From: Spirochaetia bacterium
Lineage (GTDB): Bacteria > Spirochaetota > Leptospirae > Leptospirales > Leptonemataceae
Length of the DNA: 6,091 nt
Assembly (NCBI GenBank): GCA_016195395.1
Contig: JACPZR010000040.1
Coordinates: 1 to 6,091 of the forward strand
Direction of reading: 5' to 3'
The notes under the pieces: generated by a model
What the model was told of the DNA's origin: nothing
The model's input: only the letters and a program-made list of their open reading frames with translations
Database searches by the model: none
Shown: piece by piece, positions 1 through 6,091 of the stretch
How the letters are laid out: the number at the start of each line of letters is the position of its first letter
Position numbering within the stretch: position 1 is the first letter of the stretch
Position numbers and translations under genes: made by a program

Positions 1-1
1 G

Positions 2-1057
2 AACACCCCGGAAGACAGAGGCCTTACCAGCTCCCTTTACGGCGGGGATGAACGTTATCGATTGGCACAGGAAATCCTTCTCGGGATCGGCGGCGTCCGG
101 ATGCTCAAGGCGCTGGGGTTTGAGGGGATTGAACGTTATCACATGAACGAGGGCCACTCAGCCCTTCTCGGCCTCGAGCTCCTGGAACATCACGTCGAGC
201 GCCGGACCACGCTGGATGCGGCAATTCAGGCCGTGCGAAAGCTCTGCGTATTCACCACGCACACGCCCGTGCCCGCCGGCCATGACAAGTTCGACTATGG
301 CATGGTTCGGTCGCTTCTGAAGACTGCAATTTCTGACGAGACTCTGTGCGGCCTTGCGGGCGACGACAACTTGAATATGACACTCCTGGCTCTCAACCTG
401 AGCGGTTATGTCAACGGGGTTGCCAGAAAGCACAAAGAAGTGTCGAGGGGCATGTTCCCCGGATACGAAATTCAGCACATAACGAACGGCGTGCACTCAT
501 ACACGTGGACGGCGGATGCCATGAGAAACCTGTTCGATCTGCTGATCTTTGCGGGCAAAGCTCATCCCAGGGATGAAGGAGGAAAGGACCTGATCCAGCG
601 TATCATCCGCGCAGCTGCACAAGCGCCCAAGGGTCTCAACATCGTCTTTATGGAAAACTACGAAATGGAATTGGCGCGCCTCATCGTGGGTGGAGTAGAC
701 GTCTGGCTGAACACGCCTCAGCGACCACTTGAGGCCTCCGGCACATCGGGCATGAAAGCAGCCCACAACGGTGTGCCCAGCGTGAGCATCTTGGACGGCT
801 GGTGGATTGAAGGATGTATTTCAGGCATCACCGGCTGGCCCATTGGTCCCATGCATCATGCCACTGACGCGGCAGATGACGTTGATACAAAAGACGCAGA
901 AGATCTCTACAACAAGCTGGAAGGAATTCTAGAAATCTACTACCGGCATCCCGGCGCATGGGCGGCGGTGATGAAACAGTCTGTTGCATTCAACGCCTCT
1001 TTCTTCAACACGCACCGCATGGTGCAGCAGTACGTGACGAACGCCTATATTACCTAA
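2..1057 (+). CDS. glgP: Alpha-glucan (glycogen/maltodextrin) phosphorylase, GT35, 5'-truncated by window, with an internal gap
   Basis: The family releases glucose-1-phosphate from alpha-1,4-glucans using phosphate and pyridoxal phosphate (PLP), in the cytosol, in glycogen breakdown. The frame is open from base 2 with GT35 homology (SLYGGDERYRLAQE) before the TTG at 62, so that TTG is internal; roughly 190 N-terminal residues should lie off the left edge. Counting from base 2, visible motifs in order are GIGGVRML (~29-36), HMNEGHSAL (~47-55), the catalytic-site TTHTPVPAGHD (~85-95), GYVNGVARKH (~135-144), ITNGV (~160-164), AGKAHPRDEGGK (~184-195), FMENYEMELAR (~216-226) and the PLP-lysine motif EASGTSGMK, with Lys codon at 755-757. 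EASGTSGMK and DGWWIEG fit the short GlgP type (TIGR02094-like). Oddity: at about 536-545 the protein passes from NLFD directly to LLIFAGK. Relatives have about 95 residues there, including the ATYKR segment whose Arg/Lys bind phosphate in GT35 enzymes. The reading frame is kept, but a protein made as written would probably be inactive. Family call is very secure; function of this copy is not. Confidence 0.93.
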   Translation, partial: NTPEDRGLTSSLYGGDERYRLAQEILLGIGGVRMLKALGFEGIERYHMNEGHSALLGLELLEHHVERRTTLDAAIQAVRKLCVFTTHTPVPAGHDKFDYGMVRSLLKTAISDETLCGLAGDDNLNMTLLALNLSGYVNGVARKHKEVSRGMFPGYEIQHITNGVHSYTWTADAMRNLFDLLIFAGKAHPRDEGGKDLIQRIIRAAAQAPKGLNIVFMENYEMELARLIVGGVDVWLNTPQRPLEASGTSGMKAAHNGVPSVSILDGWWIEGCISGITGWPIGPMHHATDAADDVDTKDAEDLYNKLEGILEIYYRHPGAWAAVMKQSVAFNASFFNTHRMVQQYVTNAYIT

Positions 1058-1143
1058 GCTCTACGATGGTTCGCGAAACGTCGGCGTCCGCCGTTGCTTG
1101 TCTTTTCATTGACAAAGGACCCCTGCTTTCTTACGTCGAGCGC

Positions 1144-1659
1144 ATGCGATATCAAGCAACTATATACCTCTTCTTGCCCTTTCTGCTCCTTTCGTGCGCG
1201 AGTGCCGCCCGCACACATTTCTCCCAAGGGGAGGATGATGGCTCCAAGGTCGTCAGGGTGGTCATCTCCCCGGGACTTTCCGTCTTGGCGGTCGACTCGG
1301 TGCGCCCGCCAAACCCTATCCAGTTTGATAACAGAAACACCGGACAAAACACGAACGCGAGGAATGTGCAGATGGCATCAGCTCGGAATAAGATCTTCAA
1401 TGTACTTCCGGGCAAGCACGTTCTGGACCTTCAACTGGCCAATCGCGAGTTCCGATCGGAGTCCGTTCTCTCCATTACGCTGGAGGCCAAAGCCGGGGCT
1501 GTCGCTTTTCTCTGCTACGACATGGACTATGAGAAGAAACAATGGAAACCGCGCGCGGAATTCCCGCCGGCCGCAAAGATCGAAACGGAAACCGTTCTTG
1601 GCATATTTAACGTCTACATGAAAGAGCCCGTTGACCGCATGAGCTGCTTTCTTCAGTAA
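1144..1659 (+). CDS. Putative lipoprotein of unknown function (171 aa)
   Basis: I do not recognise the family. The ATG at 1144 is chosen because it begins a clean secretion signal: MRYQ, then a hydrophobic run (about residues 5-16), then LLLSC with Cys18 as a lipobox-like site; the following ASAAR could instead be a signal peptidase I site. The frame is open further up (ATG at 1066, and into glgP), but those starts would bury the signal, and none has a good Shine-Dalgarno. The mature part is about 150 residues, apparently beta-rich, with an Asn/Gln-rich stretch near residues 55-75 and a PGKHVLDLQLA segment near 90-100. That segment resembles the 'pG.h.l.v' strand of PEGA- or DUF2846-like extracytoplasmic domains; this is only a resemblance. 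The gene follows glgP by 86 bases on the same strand, so it may be read through from it, but no functional link is evident. Expected location is the periplasmic side of a membrane. Confidence 0.68.
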   Translation: MRYQATIYLFLPFLLLSCASAARTHFSQGEDDGSKVVRVVISPGLSVLAVDSVRPPNPIQFDNRNTGQNTNARNVQMASARNKIFNVLPGKHVLDLQLANREFRSESVLSITLEAKAGAVAFLCYDMDYEKKQWKPRAEFPPAAKIETETVLGIFNVYMKEPVDRMSCFLQ

Positions 1660-1687
1660 GGGGTTTAGCGGCGCCCCGTAGAGCACA

Positions 1688-1721
1688 CCGGCCCGTTTTC
1701 ACCAGTGGTGAAGAAGGCCGG
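1688..1721. terminator. Hairpin between convergent genes, possible bidirectional terminator
   Basis: CCGGCC (1688-1693) pairs with GGCCGG (1716-1721), and TTTTCAC (1696-1702) pairs with GTGAA..AA (1708-1715), leaving a CAGTG loop and small bulges. It lies between the ends of the lipoprotein gene (+, stop at 1657-1659) and the VOC gene (-, stop at 1790-1792), where a shared terminator would be expected. There is no T-tract on either side, so it is not a canonical intrinsic terminator. The rest of the 130-base gap shows nothing I can identify. Confidence 0.35.
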
Positions 1722-1789
1722 CGCGTTCGTAGAGTTTGATCTGTGGTTCTTTCCCAAGCAAGGGAGTCGTCCGCCCGCGGCGTCACCTG

Positions 1790-2149
1790 TTACGTCACTG
1801 CAAACCAATTGCCGTCGTTGTCTTGAAACGCAAAGCTATTCATTCCAAAGTGGTTCGCAATTTCCGTAGCGTTGACTTTCCGCTCAACCAACTGCTGGCG
1901 TAGTTTTGCCAGATCAGGAGTGCTGAAGCAGATCGACGGCGTGCCCAGGTTCAGGCCGTCTTTGTTTTCTTCCATGAGTTTCAAAGGCACAAGCTCAAAG
2001 GCAAAATCTTGATCCGCGAAACCCACTTGGTTGATCTGAAAACCCATCGCTTCCTTGCTGCTCTTGACAACGAGTCCGATCTTGTTTTTCCAGAAATCCA
2101 AGCTGGCTTTTTCATCCTTCACGTACAAAACTACGTAGCACACTTTCAT
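1790..2149 (-). CDS. VOC superfamily (glyoxalase/bleomycin-resistance/dioxygenase fold) protein, 119 aa
   Basis: A compact single-domain VOC protein with the usual pair of beta-alpha-beta-beta-beta modules. Visible marks are the first strand VVLYVKD (residues ~6-12) followed by SLDFWKNKIGLVV (~17-29), the second-module strand SICFSTPDLAKLRQQL (~72-87), and the C-terminal FAFQDNDGNWFAV (~106-118), which matches the family's F.F.DPDGN signature. Length is normal for the family and the ATG at 2149 has a strong Shine-Dalgarno. VOC proteins include metal-dependent lyases, isomerases, dioxygenases and drug-binding proteins. The position in the first strand that often carries a His metal ligand appears to be Tyr5 here, and I cannot pick out a full metal triad, so no reaction can be assigned. 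It starts 64 bases after cusA on the same strand, which suggests co-transcription with the metal exporter; whether that is functional or accidental is unknown. Confidence 0.88.
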   Translation of the reverse strand: MKVCYVVLYVKDEKASLDFWKNKIGLVVKSSKEAMGFQINQVGFADQDFAFELVPLKLMEENKDGLNLGTPSICFSTPDLAKLRQQLVERKVNATEIANHFGMNSFAFQDNDGNWFAVT

Positions 2150-2155
2150 AACATT

Positions 2156-2161
2156 TCCTCC
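2156..2161 (-). promoter_or_regulatory. Shine-Dalgarno for the VOC gene
   Basis: On the - strand GGAGGA occupies 2161-2156, about 7 bases before the ATG at 2149. It fixes the VOC start and indicates independent initiation inside the operon. It is the clearest ribosome-binding site in the window. Confidence 0.8.
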
Positions 2162-2213
2162 GCCACAATCCGCGCCGCCCGGTCGCGCGCGTCAGCACTT
2201 TTATTCACCCGCA

Positions 2214-2999
2214 CTATTTCCGCTTCCTTTTCTTCCCGGTTCTGACCACGAGCGACGGCTCTTCCGCCGGCAGTTCTTCATAGCCGGCGCGTGCGCCAAC
2301 CGCCGGATCCGCCCCAAGGGCCCATTTAGGAGCCAACTCGCGCGCTTTCCACATCTCAAACAATACAGGATAAATGAGGAGTTCCAGGATAAACGACGTG
2401 GACAGTCCGCCGATCATCGGCGCCGCAATCCGCTTCATCAAATCCGATCCTGTTTCATTCGACCACATGATCGGTAAAAGCCCGATCATGGCTGCAGCCA
2501 CTGTCATCATCTTGGGTCGTACCCGCTTGACGGCTCCGTGGACCACCGCTTCCACCAGTTCGTTTCTGTTGCGGAGCCTTCCAGACCGCTCATATTCATG
2601 ATACGACAGGTCCAAAAAGAGCAGCATGAACGTTCCTGTCTCCGCGTCCAAACCCATCAGGGCAATCATCCCCACCCACACGGCAATCGACACATTGTAG
2701 CCCAACGCGTAGATGAACCATACAGCACCAATGAGCGAAAAGGGGACGGCGAGCAACACCATTCCCGTCTTCACCGCCGACTTGGTATTCATGTACAGCA
2801 GCACGAAAATGACAAACAACGTGAGGGGCAGAACGATCTTCATTCTCTCCGTCACGCGCTGCATGTTTTCGTACTGGCCGCTCCACTCCAGACGATAGCC
2901 TTCCGGAAGTTTGACGGCGCTTTCCACCGCGGCCTTTGCGTCTTTGACGTACCCGCCGATGTCCCTGTCCGCCATATCCACAAACACGTAACCGGCCAA
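2214..2999 (-). CDS. cusA: CusA/CzcA-type HME-RND exporter, C-terminal fragment (TM8-TM12)
   Basis: This is the 3' part of the same gene as the fragment upstream (3002-5254), now in a different frame. Homology to HME-RND pumps starts immediately at LAGYVFVDMADRDIGG; the 'start' at 2999 is a TTG encoding that Leu and is not a true start. It covers the end of the porter domain (~1-50) and five membrane helices: about 53-70, 78-98, 105-130, 162-178 and 193-215. Glu120 in GLDAETG and Lys163 in RVRPKMMT match the E. coli CusA proton-relay residues Glu939 and Lys984. The protein ends with a ~40-residue soluble tail finishing KKRKRK. It could not work alone: it lacks the metal sites, the docking domain and the Asp of the relay. 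It is followed 64 bases on by the VOC gene. Family identity is secure; whether the break is real or an assembly error is open. Confidence 0.85.
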   Translation of the reverse strand: MAGYVFVDMADRDIGGYVKDAKAAVESAVKLPEGYRLEWSGQYENMQRVTERMKIVLPLTLFVIFVLLYMNTKSAVKTGMVLLAVPFSLIGAVWFIYALGYNVSIAVWVGMIALMGLDAETGTFMLLFLDLSYHEYERSGRLRNRNELVEAVVHGAVKRVRPKMMTVAAAMIGLLPIMWSNETGSDLMKRIAAPMIGGLSTSFILELLIYPVLFEMWKARELAPKWALGADPAVGARAGYEELPAEEPSLVVRTGKKRKRK

Positions 3000-5227
3000 G
3001 GCTCTCTCCCCTGCACAGTCGTGCTGACGTTCTCCCCGCCTATTGCCGATGACACGATCATCTGCGCGTCTTCCACGGACAAACCATACTTAGCCAGCTG
3101 ATCACGGCGCAGATCAAAATCCAAAAAGTAGCCTCCGGTCACTCGTTCGGCGTAGACGCTGCGCGTGCCCGGGATGTTCTGAAGAGCCGCCTCAATCGAC
3201 TGTCCAATGTGCTCGATCTTTGCGAGGTCGGACCCAAACACTTTGATCCCCACCGGCGTGCGAATCCCGGTGGAAAGCATGTCGATCCTGTTCCGAATGG
3301 GCTGCGTATAGGCGTTCGTCCACCCTGGAAGCCGCATCTTTTCATCCATCTCCGCAATCAGTTCCTTGTATGAAATCCGATCGGGCCACATCCTGCGAAA
3401 TGGGCCCTTCGCAAACTCGGGCAGAGATGAGTACCACCGTTTCTTTTCCCGCCACTGATGTTCCGGCTTGAGCTCGACGACGGTCTCAAACATGTTGAAG
3501 GGCGCGGGATCCGTCGAGGTGTCGGCACGACCCGCTTTTCCCAAAACCCTCTGCACCTCCGGAAACGTGAGCAGAATCCGGTCCTGCACTTGGAGCACAC
3601 GCTGCGCCTCAGAAACGGAGATTCCGGGAAGCGTTGTCGGCATGAAAAGGATCGCGCCTTCATTGAGGGGCGGCATGAACTCGCTCCCCAAACGCATGTA
3701 GACGGGCGCCGTGCCGGCCATCAAAAGAAGCGCAACACCCAGAGCTTTCCGACGGTTCAAGAGCACATAGCGGCAGACCGGTTCATACACCTTGAAGATA
3801 ACGCGGCTGATCGGATGTTCTTCTTCCCTGTAGTAACGCCCCACAAGGAGGTGCGTGCAGAGTCGCGCCAGCCACTGCGGTTTAAACGTGTACGGATCGA
3901 TGCGCGAAAAGAGCATGCGCACCGCGGGGTCCAGCGTAACGGCGAGAATTGCGGCAATCCCCAGCGCAAGATTCTTGGAATACGCCAGAGGCTTAAAGAG
4001 ACGGCCCTCCTGCTCAACCAACGTGAAGATCGGCATGAATGCCACGGCAATCACCAGAAGGGAGAAGAATACTGACGGACCCACTTCCTTCAGCGCGCGG
4101 AGCCGCACATCAGCAATGTCTTCCGTCCGGGGACCGTCCAGCCAGCTTTGTATCCGCTGGTAGATATTCTCCACCTCGACGATGGCTCCGTCCACAAGGA
4201 CACCGATCGAAATGGCAATCCCCGCAAGCGACATGATATTGGACGTCACTCCCATCAAGTACAGCGGAATGAACGCAAGGATCACAGAAATAGGAATGGT
4301 GATGATGGCTGTGGTGGCAGATGGAAAGTGCCACAGAAACAGCATGATCACAAGCGATACGATCACCATTTCCTCTATCAGCGTATTTTTCAACGTAGCT
4401 ATCGAAGACAAAATGAGCTCGGAGCGGTCGTATACCGGAACCATCTTGACGCCGGGTGGAAAGGAGGCGGCTGCGGTTTTGAGCTTCTCCTTCACACGCT
4501 CAATGACACGGAGCGCGTTCTCCGCATAACGCATTACGACGATACCGCTGACTGTGTCTCCTATTCCGTTGTAGTCAGCCACCCCTCGACGGATTTCAGG
4601 CCCCAGCTGCACACGCCCCAGGTGGCTGACAAGCACGGGGGCGCCCGTTTCCTCGTTGATGCTGACTACGATATTTTCCAAATCGTGCACGGATTGCACG
4701 TAGCCACGGCCGCGTATCATGTATTCGCGCCCGGAAAACTCAACCAAACGGCCGCCCACCTCGCTGTTCCCCCGGCGCACAGCTTCCACCACCGTAAGAA
4801 GCGGAATATTGTGTGCCACCAGAGCATTGGGATTGAGGTTGACTTGATACTGTCGTACAAATCCGCCCACCGGCGCAACTTCAGCAACACCCTCCGTACT
4901 CTGGAGCGCAAAACGCAGGCTCCAATCCTGAAAGGAACGCAGGTCCACGAGGTCGGTCTGGCCTGTGTCATCCACCAGCGCATACTGGTAGACCCAGCCA
5001 AGGCCGGTTGCATCAGGGCCCAGCTCGGTCTTCACGCCATCGGGCAGTCTTGCGGTGATTTTCGAGAGATACTCCAAGACCCGGCTCCGCGCCCAATAAA
5101 TATCCGTCCCGTCTTCGAAAATCACGTACACATAGGAATACCCAAAGTCAGAGAAGCCGCGGATGGACTTGACCTTAGGAGCGCCCAAAAGCGACGTTAT
5201 GACCGGATACGTTACCTGATCCTCCAT
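2852..5227 (-). CDS. cusA: CusA-type Cu(I)/Ag(I) HME-RND exporter, N-terminal and central fragment, broken at both ends
   Basis: CusA is the proton-driven inner-membrane trimer that moves Cu(I)/Ag(I) to the CusC channel. Numbered from the ATG at 5227, the protein shows FEDGTDIYWARSRVLEYL (~37-54), ELGPDATG (~68-75), six membrane helices (about 283-300, 305-325, 330-352, 383-402, 420-436, 490-508), Asp346 in VDGAIVEVEN (E. coli Asp405, proton relay), and Met529 (FMPTTLPG), Met579 (FNMFE) and Met650 (RIDMLSTG). These Met positions match E. coli Met573/623/672, the metal-binding triad, and point to Cu(I)/Ag(I) rather than divalent cations. Homology runs upstream of the ATG to about 5254 (RWDRSPDI), so this ATG is an internal Met with no Shine-Dalgarno; the first ~50 residues, including TM1, are absent. 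Homology ends at about 3002 (STTVQGRE); the remaining 49 residues, down to the stop at 2852, are out of frame. About 55 family residues are missing before the pump resumes at 2999. Confidence 0.88.
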   Translation of the reverse strand: MEDQVTYPVITSLLGAPKVKSIRGFSDFGYSYVYVIFEDGTDIYWARSRVLEYLSKITARLPDGVKTELGPDATGLGWVYQYALVDDTGQTDLVDLRSFQDWSLRFALQSTEGVAEVAPVGGFVRQYQVNLNPNALVAHNIPLLTVVEAVRRGNSEVGGRLVEFSGREYMIRGRGYVQSVHDLENIVVSINEETGAPVLVSHLGRVQLGPEIRRGVADYNGIGDTVSGIVVMRYAENALRVIERVKEKLKTAAASFPPGVKMVPVYDRSELILSSIATLKNTLIEEMVIVSLVIMLFLWHFPSATTAIITIPISVILAFIPLYLMGVTSNIMSLAGIAISIGVLVDGAIVEVENIYQRIQSWLDGPRTEDIADVRLRALKEVGPSVFFSLLVIAVAFMPIFTLVEQEGRLFKPLAYSKNLALGIAAILAVTLDPAVRMLFSRIDPYTFKPQWLARLCTHLLVGRYYREEEHPISRVIFKVYEPVCRYVLLNRRKALGVALLLMAGTAPVYMRLGSEFMPPLNEGAILFMPTTLPGISVSEAQRVLQVQDRILLTFPEVQRVLGKAGRADTSTDPAPFNMFETVVELKPEHQWREKKRWYSSLPEFAKGPFRRMWPDRISYKELIAEMDEKMRLPGWTNAYTQPIRNRIDMLSTGIRTPVGIKVFGSDLAKIEHIGQSIEAALQNIPGTRSVYAERVTGGYFLDFDLRRDQLAKYGLSVEDAQMIVSSAIGGENVSTTVQGREPWPVTCLWIWRTGTSAGTSKTQRPRWKAPSNFRKAIVWSGAASTKTCSA
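2990..2998 (-). other. Deletion junction inside cusA with inferred microhomology
   Basis: The - strand reads TGGCCGGTT here. In the upstream cusA frame it encodes WPV, which is how the family usually continues after GRER; in the downstream frame the same bases encode LAG of LAGYVFVD. The two halves of cusA therefore seem to be joined across about 8 shared bases, skipping roughly 55 codons and shifting the frame. The sharing is inferred from family protein patterns, as the intact gene is not visible. Confidence 0.55.
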
Positions 5228-5271
5228 TATATCCGGACTGCGGTCCCATCGATGCGCTGTTGCTCTGCCTG

Positions 5272-6090
5272 CTACTGTCCATGTTGGTGCTCCTGTCCGG
5301 CCATCGAGGCGCGGAGCTGGCTTTCGGAATCGATCATAAATGTGGCGGCGCTGACTACGGTTTCCCCTTCTTTCACGCCGTCGGTTACCAGAAACCCGTC
5401 CTCCGTCTCCACGCCCAGCCGTACGGTCCGCGCTTGGAAATGATTGCCCTCGGCAACGTAGACCACCTGTCGCACTCCCGTGTCCACGACGGCTGACGCT
5501 GGAACCACAATGCCAGTGCCGTGATCCACGCGGATACTAACGTCAACATAGCTTTCTGGACGGAGAACGCTCCCCGCCTGCGGCACCTCAATGCGGACGC
5601 GCACACTGCGACTCTTGGCGTCCACGATCGGGGCAATGGATCTGACCTCGCTCTGATAGACAGTCGCGTAGACCCACACCGTTCCTCCGGCTTCGGGAAG
5701 ATACAGGTTGGCATAACTTTCGCCGCCTTTCTCCAGACGGGAGATCTCTTCATTGCCCATACCCAGAATTTTGAGCCGCGTGATCCCCGCGCTCCGGAGC
5801 TCTGGATCCTTTCTACCGATCTCAACGAATTCACGCACGGCCACGGCCAGGTCCGGATCAAAGGCCGCCTTCCCCGTAGTGCGGATTACAGAGACTACGT
5901 GACGCCTCTGAAGCTTCACCGTCTTCACGCCGATCAACTGCTGGCGCTCGTTTGAGATTTCAAATGTTCCGGGCTTTGCGTCGTCCACGGCAGCAGGTTT
6001 CTCTTTGAACACTGGAACTAAATCCATGTGGCAGATAGGGCACTGTCCCGGCTCATCCTTGTGAATCTGCGGGTGCATGGAGCACGTATA
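5272..6090 (-). CDS. cusB: CusB-type periplasmic adaptor of Cu/Ag efflux, N-terminally truncated by window
   Basis: CusB is the membrane-fusion protein that links CusA to the outer-membrane channel and hands Cu(I)/Ag(I) to it. The frame is open to the right edge: YTCS precedes the ATG at 6078, so the true start and signal sequence lie outside. From that ATG, residues 1-23 complete a heavy-metal-binding domain (YTCSMHPQ ... CPICHMDLVP) with the usual Cys/Met/His ligands. Then come ERQQLIGVKTVKL (~44-56), TTGKAAFDPDLAVA (~67-80), a short helical part ending RLKILGMGNEEISRLEKGG (~101-119), NLYLPEAGGTVWVYATVY (~124-141), SRSVRVRIEVP (~156-166), RPESYVDVSI (~173-182), VVPASAVVDTG (~191-201) and the membrane-proximal end FMIDSESQLRA, followed by a His/Gln-rich tail. 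At residue ~145 (nt ~5640-5650) about 25-30 residues of the beta-barrel appear to be missing, in frame. Its stop is only 18 bases before the surviving cusA homology, consistent with a cusBA operon. Confidence 0.9.
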   Translation of the reverse strand, partial: YTCSMHPQIHKDEPGQCPICHMDLVPVFKEKPAAVDDAKPGTFEISNERQQLIGVKTVKLQRRHVVSVIRTTGKAAFDPDLAVAVREFVEIGRKDPELRSAGITRLKILGMGNEEISRLEKGGESYANLYLPEAGGTVWVYATVYQSEVRSIAPIVDAKSRSVRVRIEVPQAGSVLRPESYVDVSIRVDHGTGIVVPASAVVDTGVRQVVYVAEGNHFQARTVRLGVETEDGFLVTDGVKEGETVVSAATFMIDSESQLRASMAGQEHQHGQ

Positions 6091-6091
6091 G

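Noticed and set aside
1082..1107. Small hairpin CGGCG/CGCCG followed by a T-rich run, as a glgP terminator
   Set aside because: The stem is only 4-5 pairs with a very small loop and the T-run is interrupted (TTGCTTGTCTTTT), so it is too weak to call.
1109..1137. Possible sigma70 promoter: TTGACA at 1109-1114
   Set aside because: The -35 box is perfect, but the hexamers 16-17 bases on (TTACGT/TACGTC) match TATAAT poorly, and transcription would start at the ATG with no leader.
958..1143. Upstream extension of the lipoprotein frame into glgP
   Set aside because: It overlaps conserved GlgP coding sequence and would place the hydrophobic signal in mid-protein; the ATG at 1144 explains the signal better.
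2852..2998. The last 49 residues of the upstream cusA frame as a novel C-terminal domain
   Set aside because: It is simply out-of-frame reading of conserved CusA sequence encoded in the 2214-2999 frame.
2990..3010. Programmed ribosomal frameshift joining the two cusA pieces
   Set aside because: No slippery heptamer is evident, and about 55 family residues are missing at the join, which a frameshift would not restore.
3458..4075. A 205-codon open frame on the + strand inside cusA
   Set aside because: Antisense to conserved CusA residues and of the same low-information Arg/His/Glu-rich composition; no start signal.
4148..5443. A 431-codon open frame on the + strand opposite cusA and the end of cusB
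   Set aside because: It lies entirely antisense to strongly conserved pump sequence, is very rich in His/Arg, and shows no recognisable domain; it is a by-product of codon bias.

Overview
The window is a moderately GC-rich, densely coded piece of a bacterial chromosome, probably from a Gram-negative organism. The evidence is a CusBA-type RND metal exporter, which works across an outer membrane, and a likely lipoprotein with a lipobox. The sequence alone does not give the lineage. I see no mobile element, CRISPR array, tRNA or rRNA.

Left part, + strand: the 3' portion of a GT35 alpha-glucan phosphorylase (glgP, 2-1057, running off the left edge) is followed by a small unrecognised lipoprotein (1144-1659). 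A 130-base convergent gap (1660-1789) holds an imperfect hairpin and nothing else I can name.

Right part, - strand, read right to left: the periplasmic adaptor cusB (6090-5272, its start lost off the right edge), the inner-membrane Cu(I)/Ag(I) pump cusA in two pieces (about 5254-3002 and 2999-2214), then a small VOC/glyoxalase-fold protein (2149-1790) with a strong Shine-Dalgarno. Spacings are short and all point the same way, so this looks like one operon. CusA would pump Cu(I)/Ag(I) using the proton gradient, CusB would pass metal from the periplasm to the pump, and an outer-membrane CusC/TolC-like partner would be expected upstream, outside the window.

The most striking observation is that three otherwise well-conserved proteins each lack pieces that their families normally have. 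GlgP jumps from its N-terminal catalytic half straight to the Ala-Gly-Lys-Ala-His-Pro segment, losing about 95 residues that include the phosphate-binding ATYKR region. CusB lacks about 25-30 residues of its beta-barrel. CusA lacks its first ~50 residues (start codon and TM1) and a further ~55 residues near residue 742, where the join is also out of frame. Either this is a cluster of real deletions in decaying genes or, at least as likely, the assembly has dropped short segments. I found no convincing novel biological system; the missing segments are what deserve checking.
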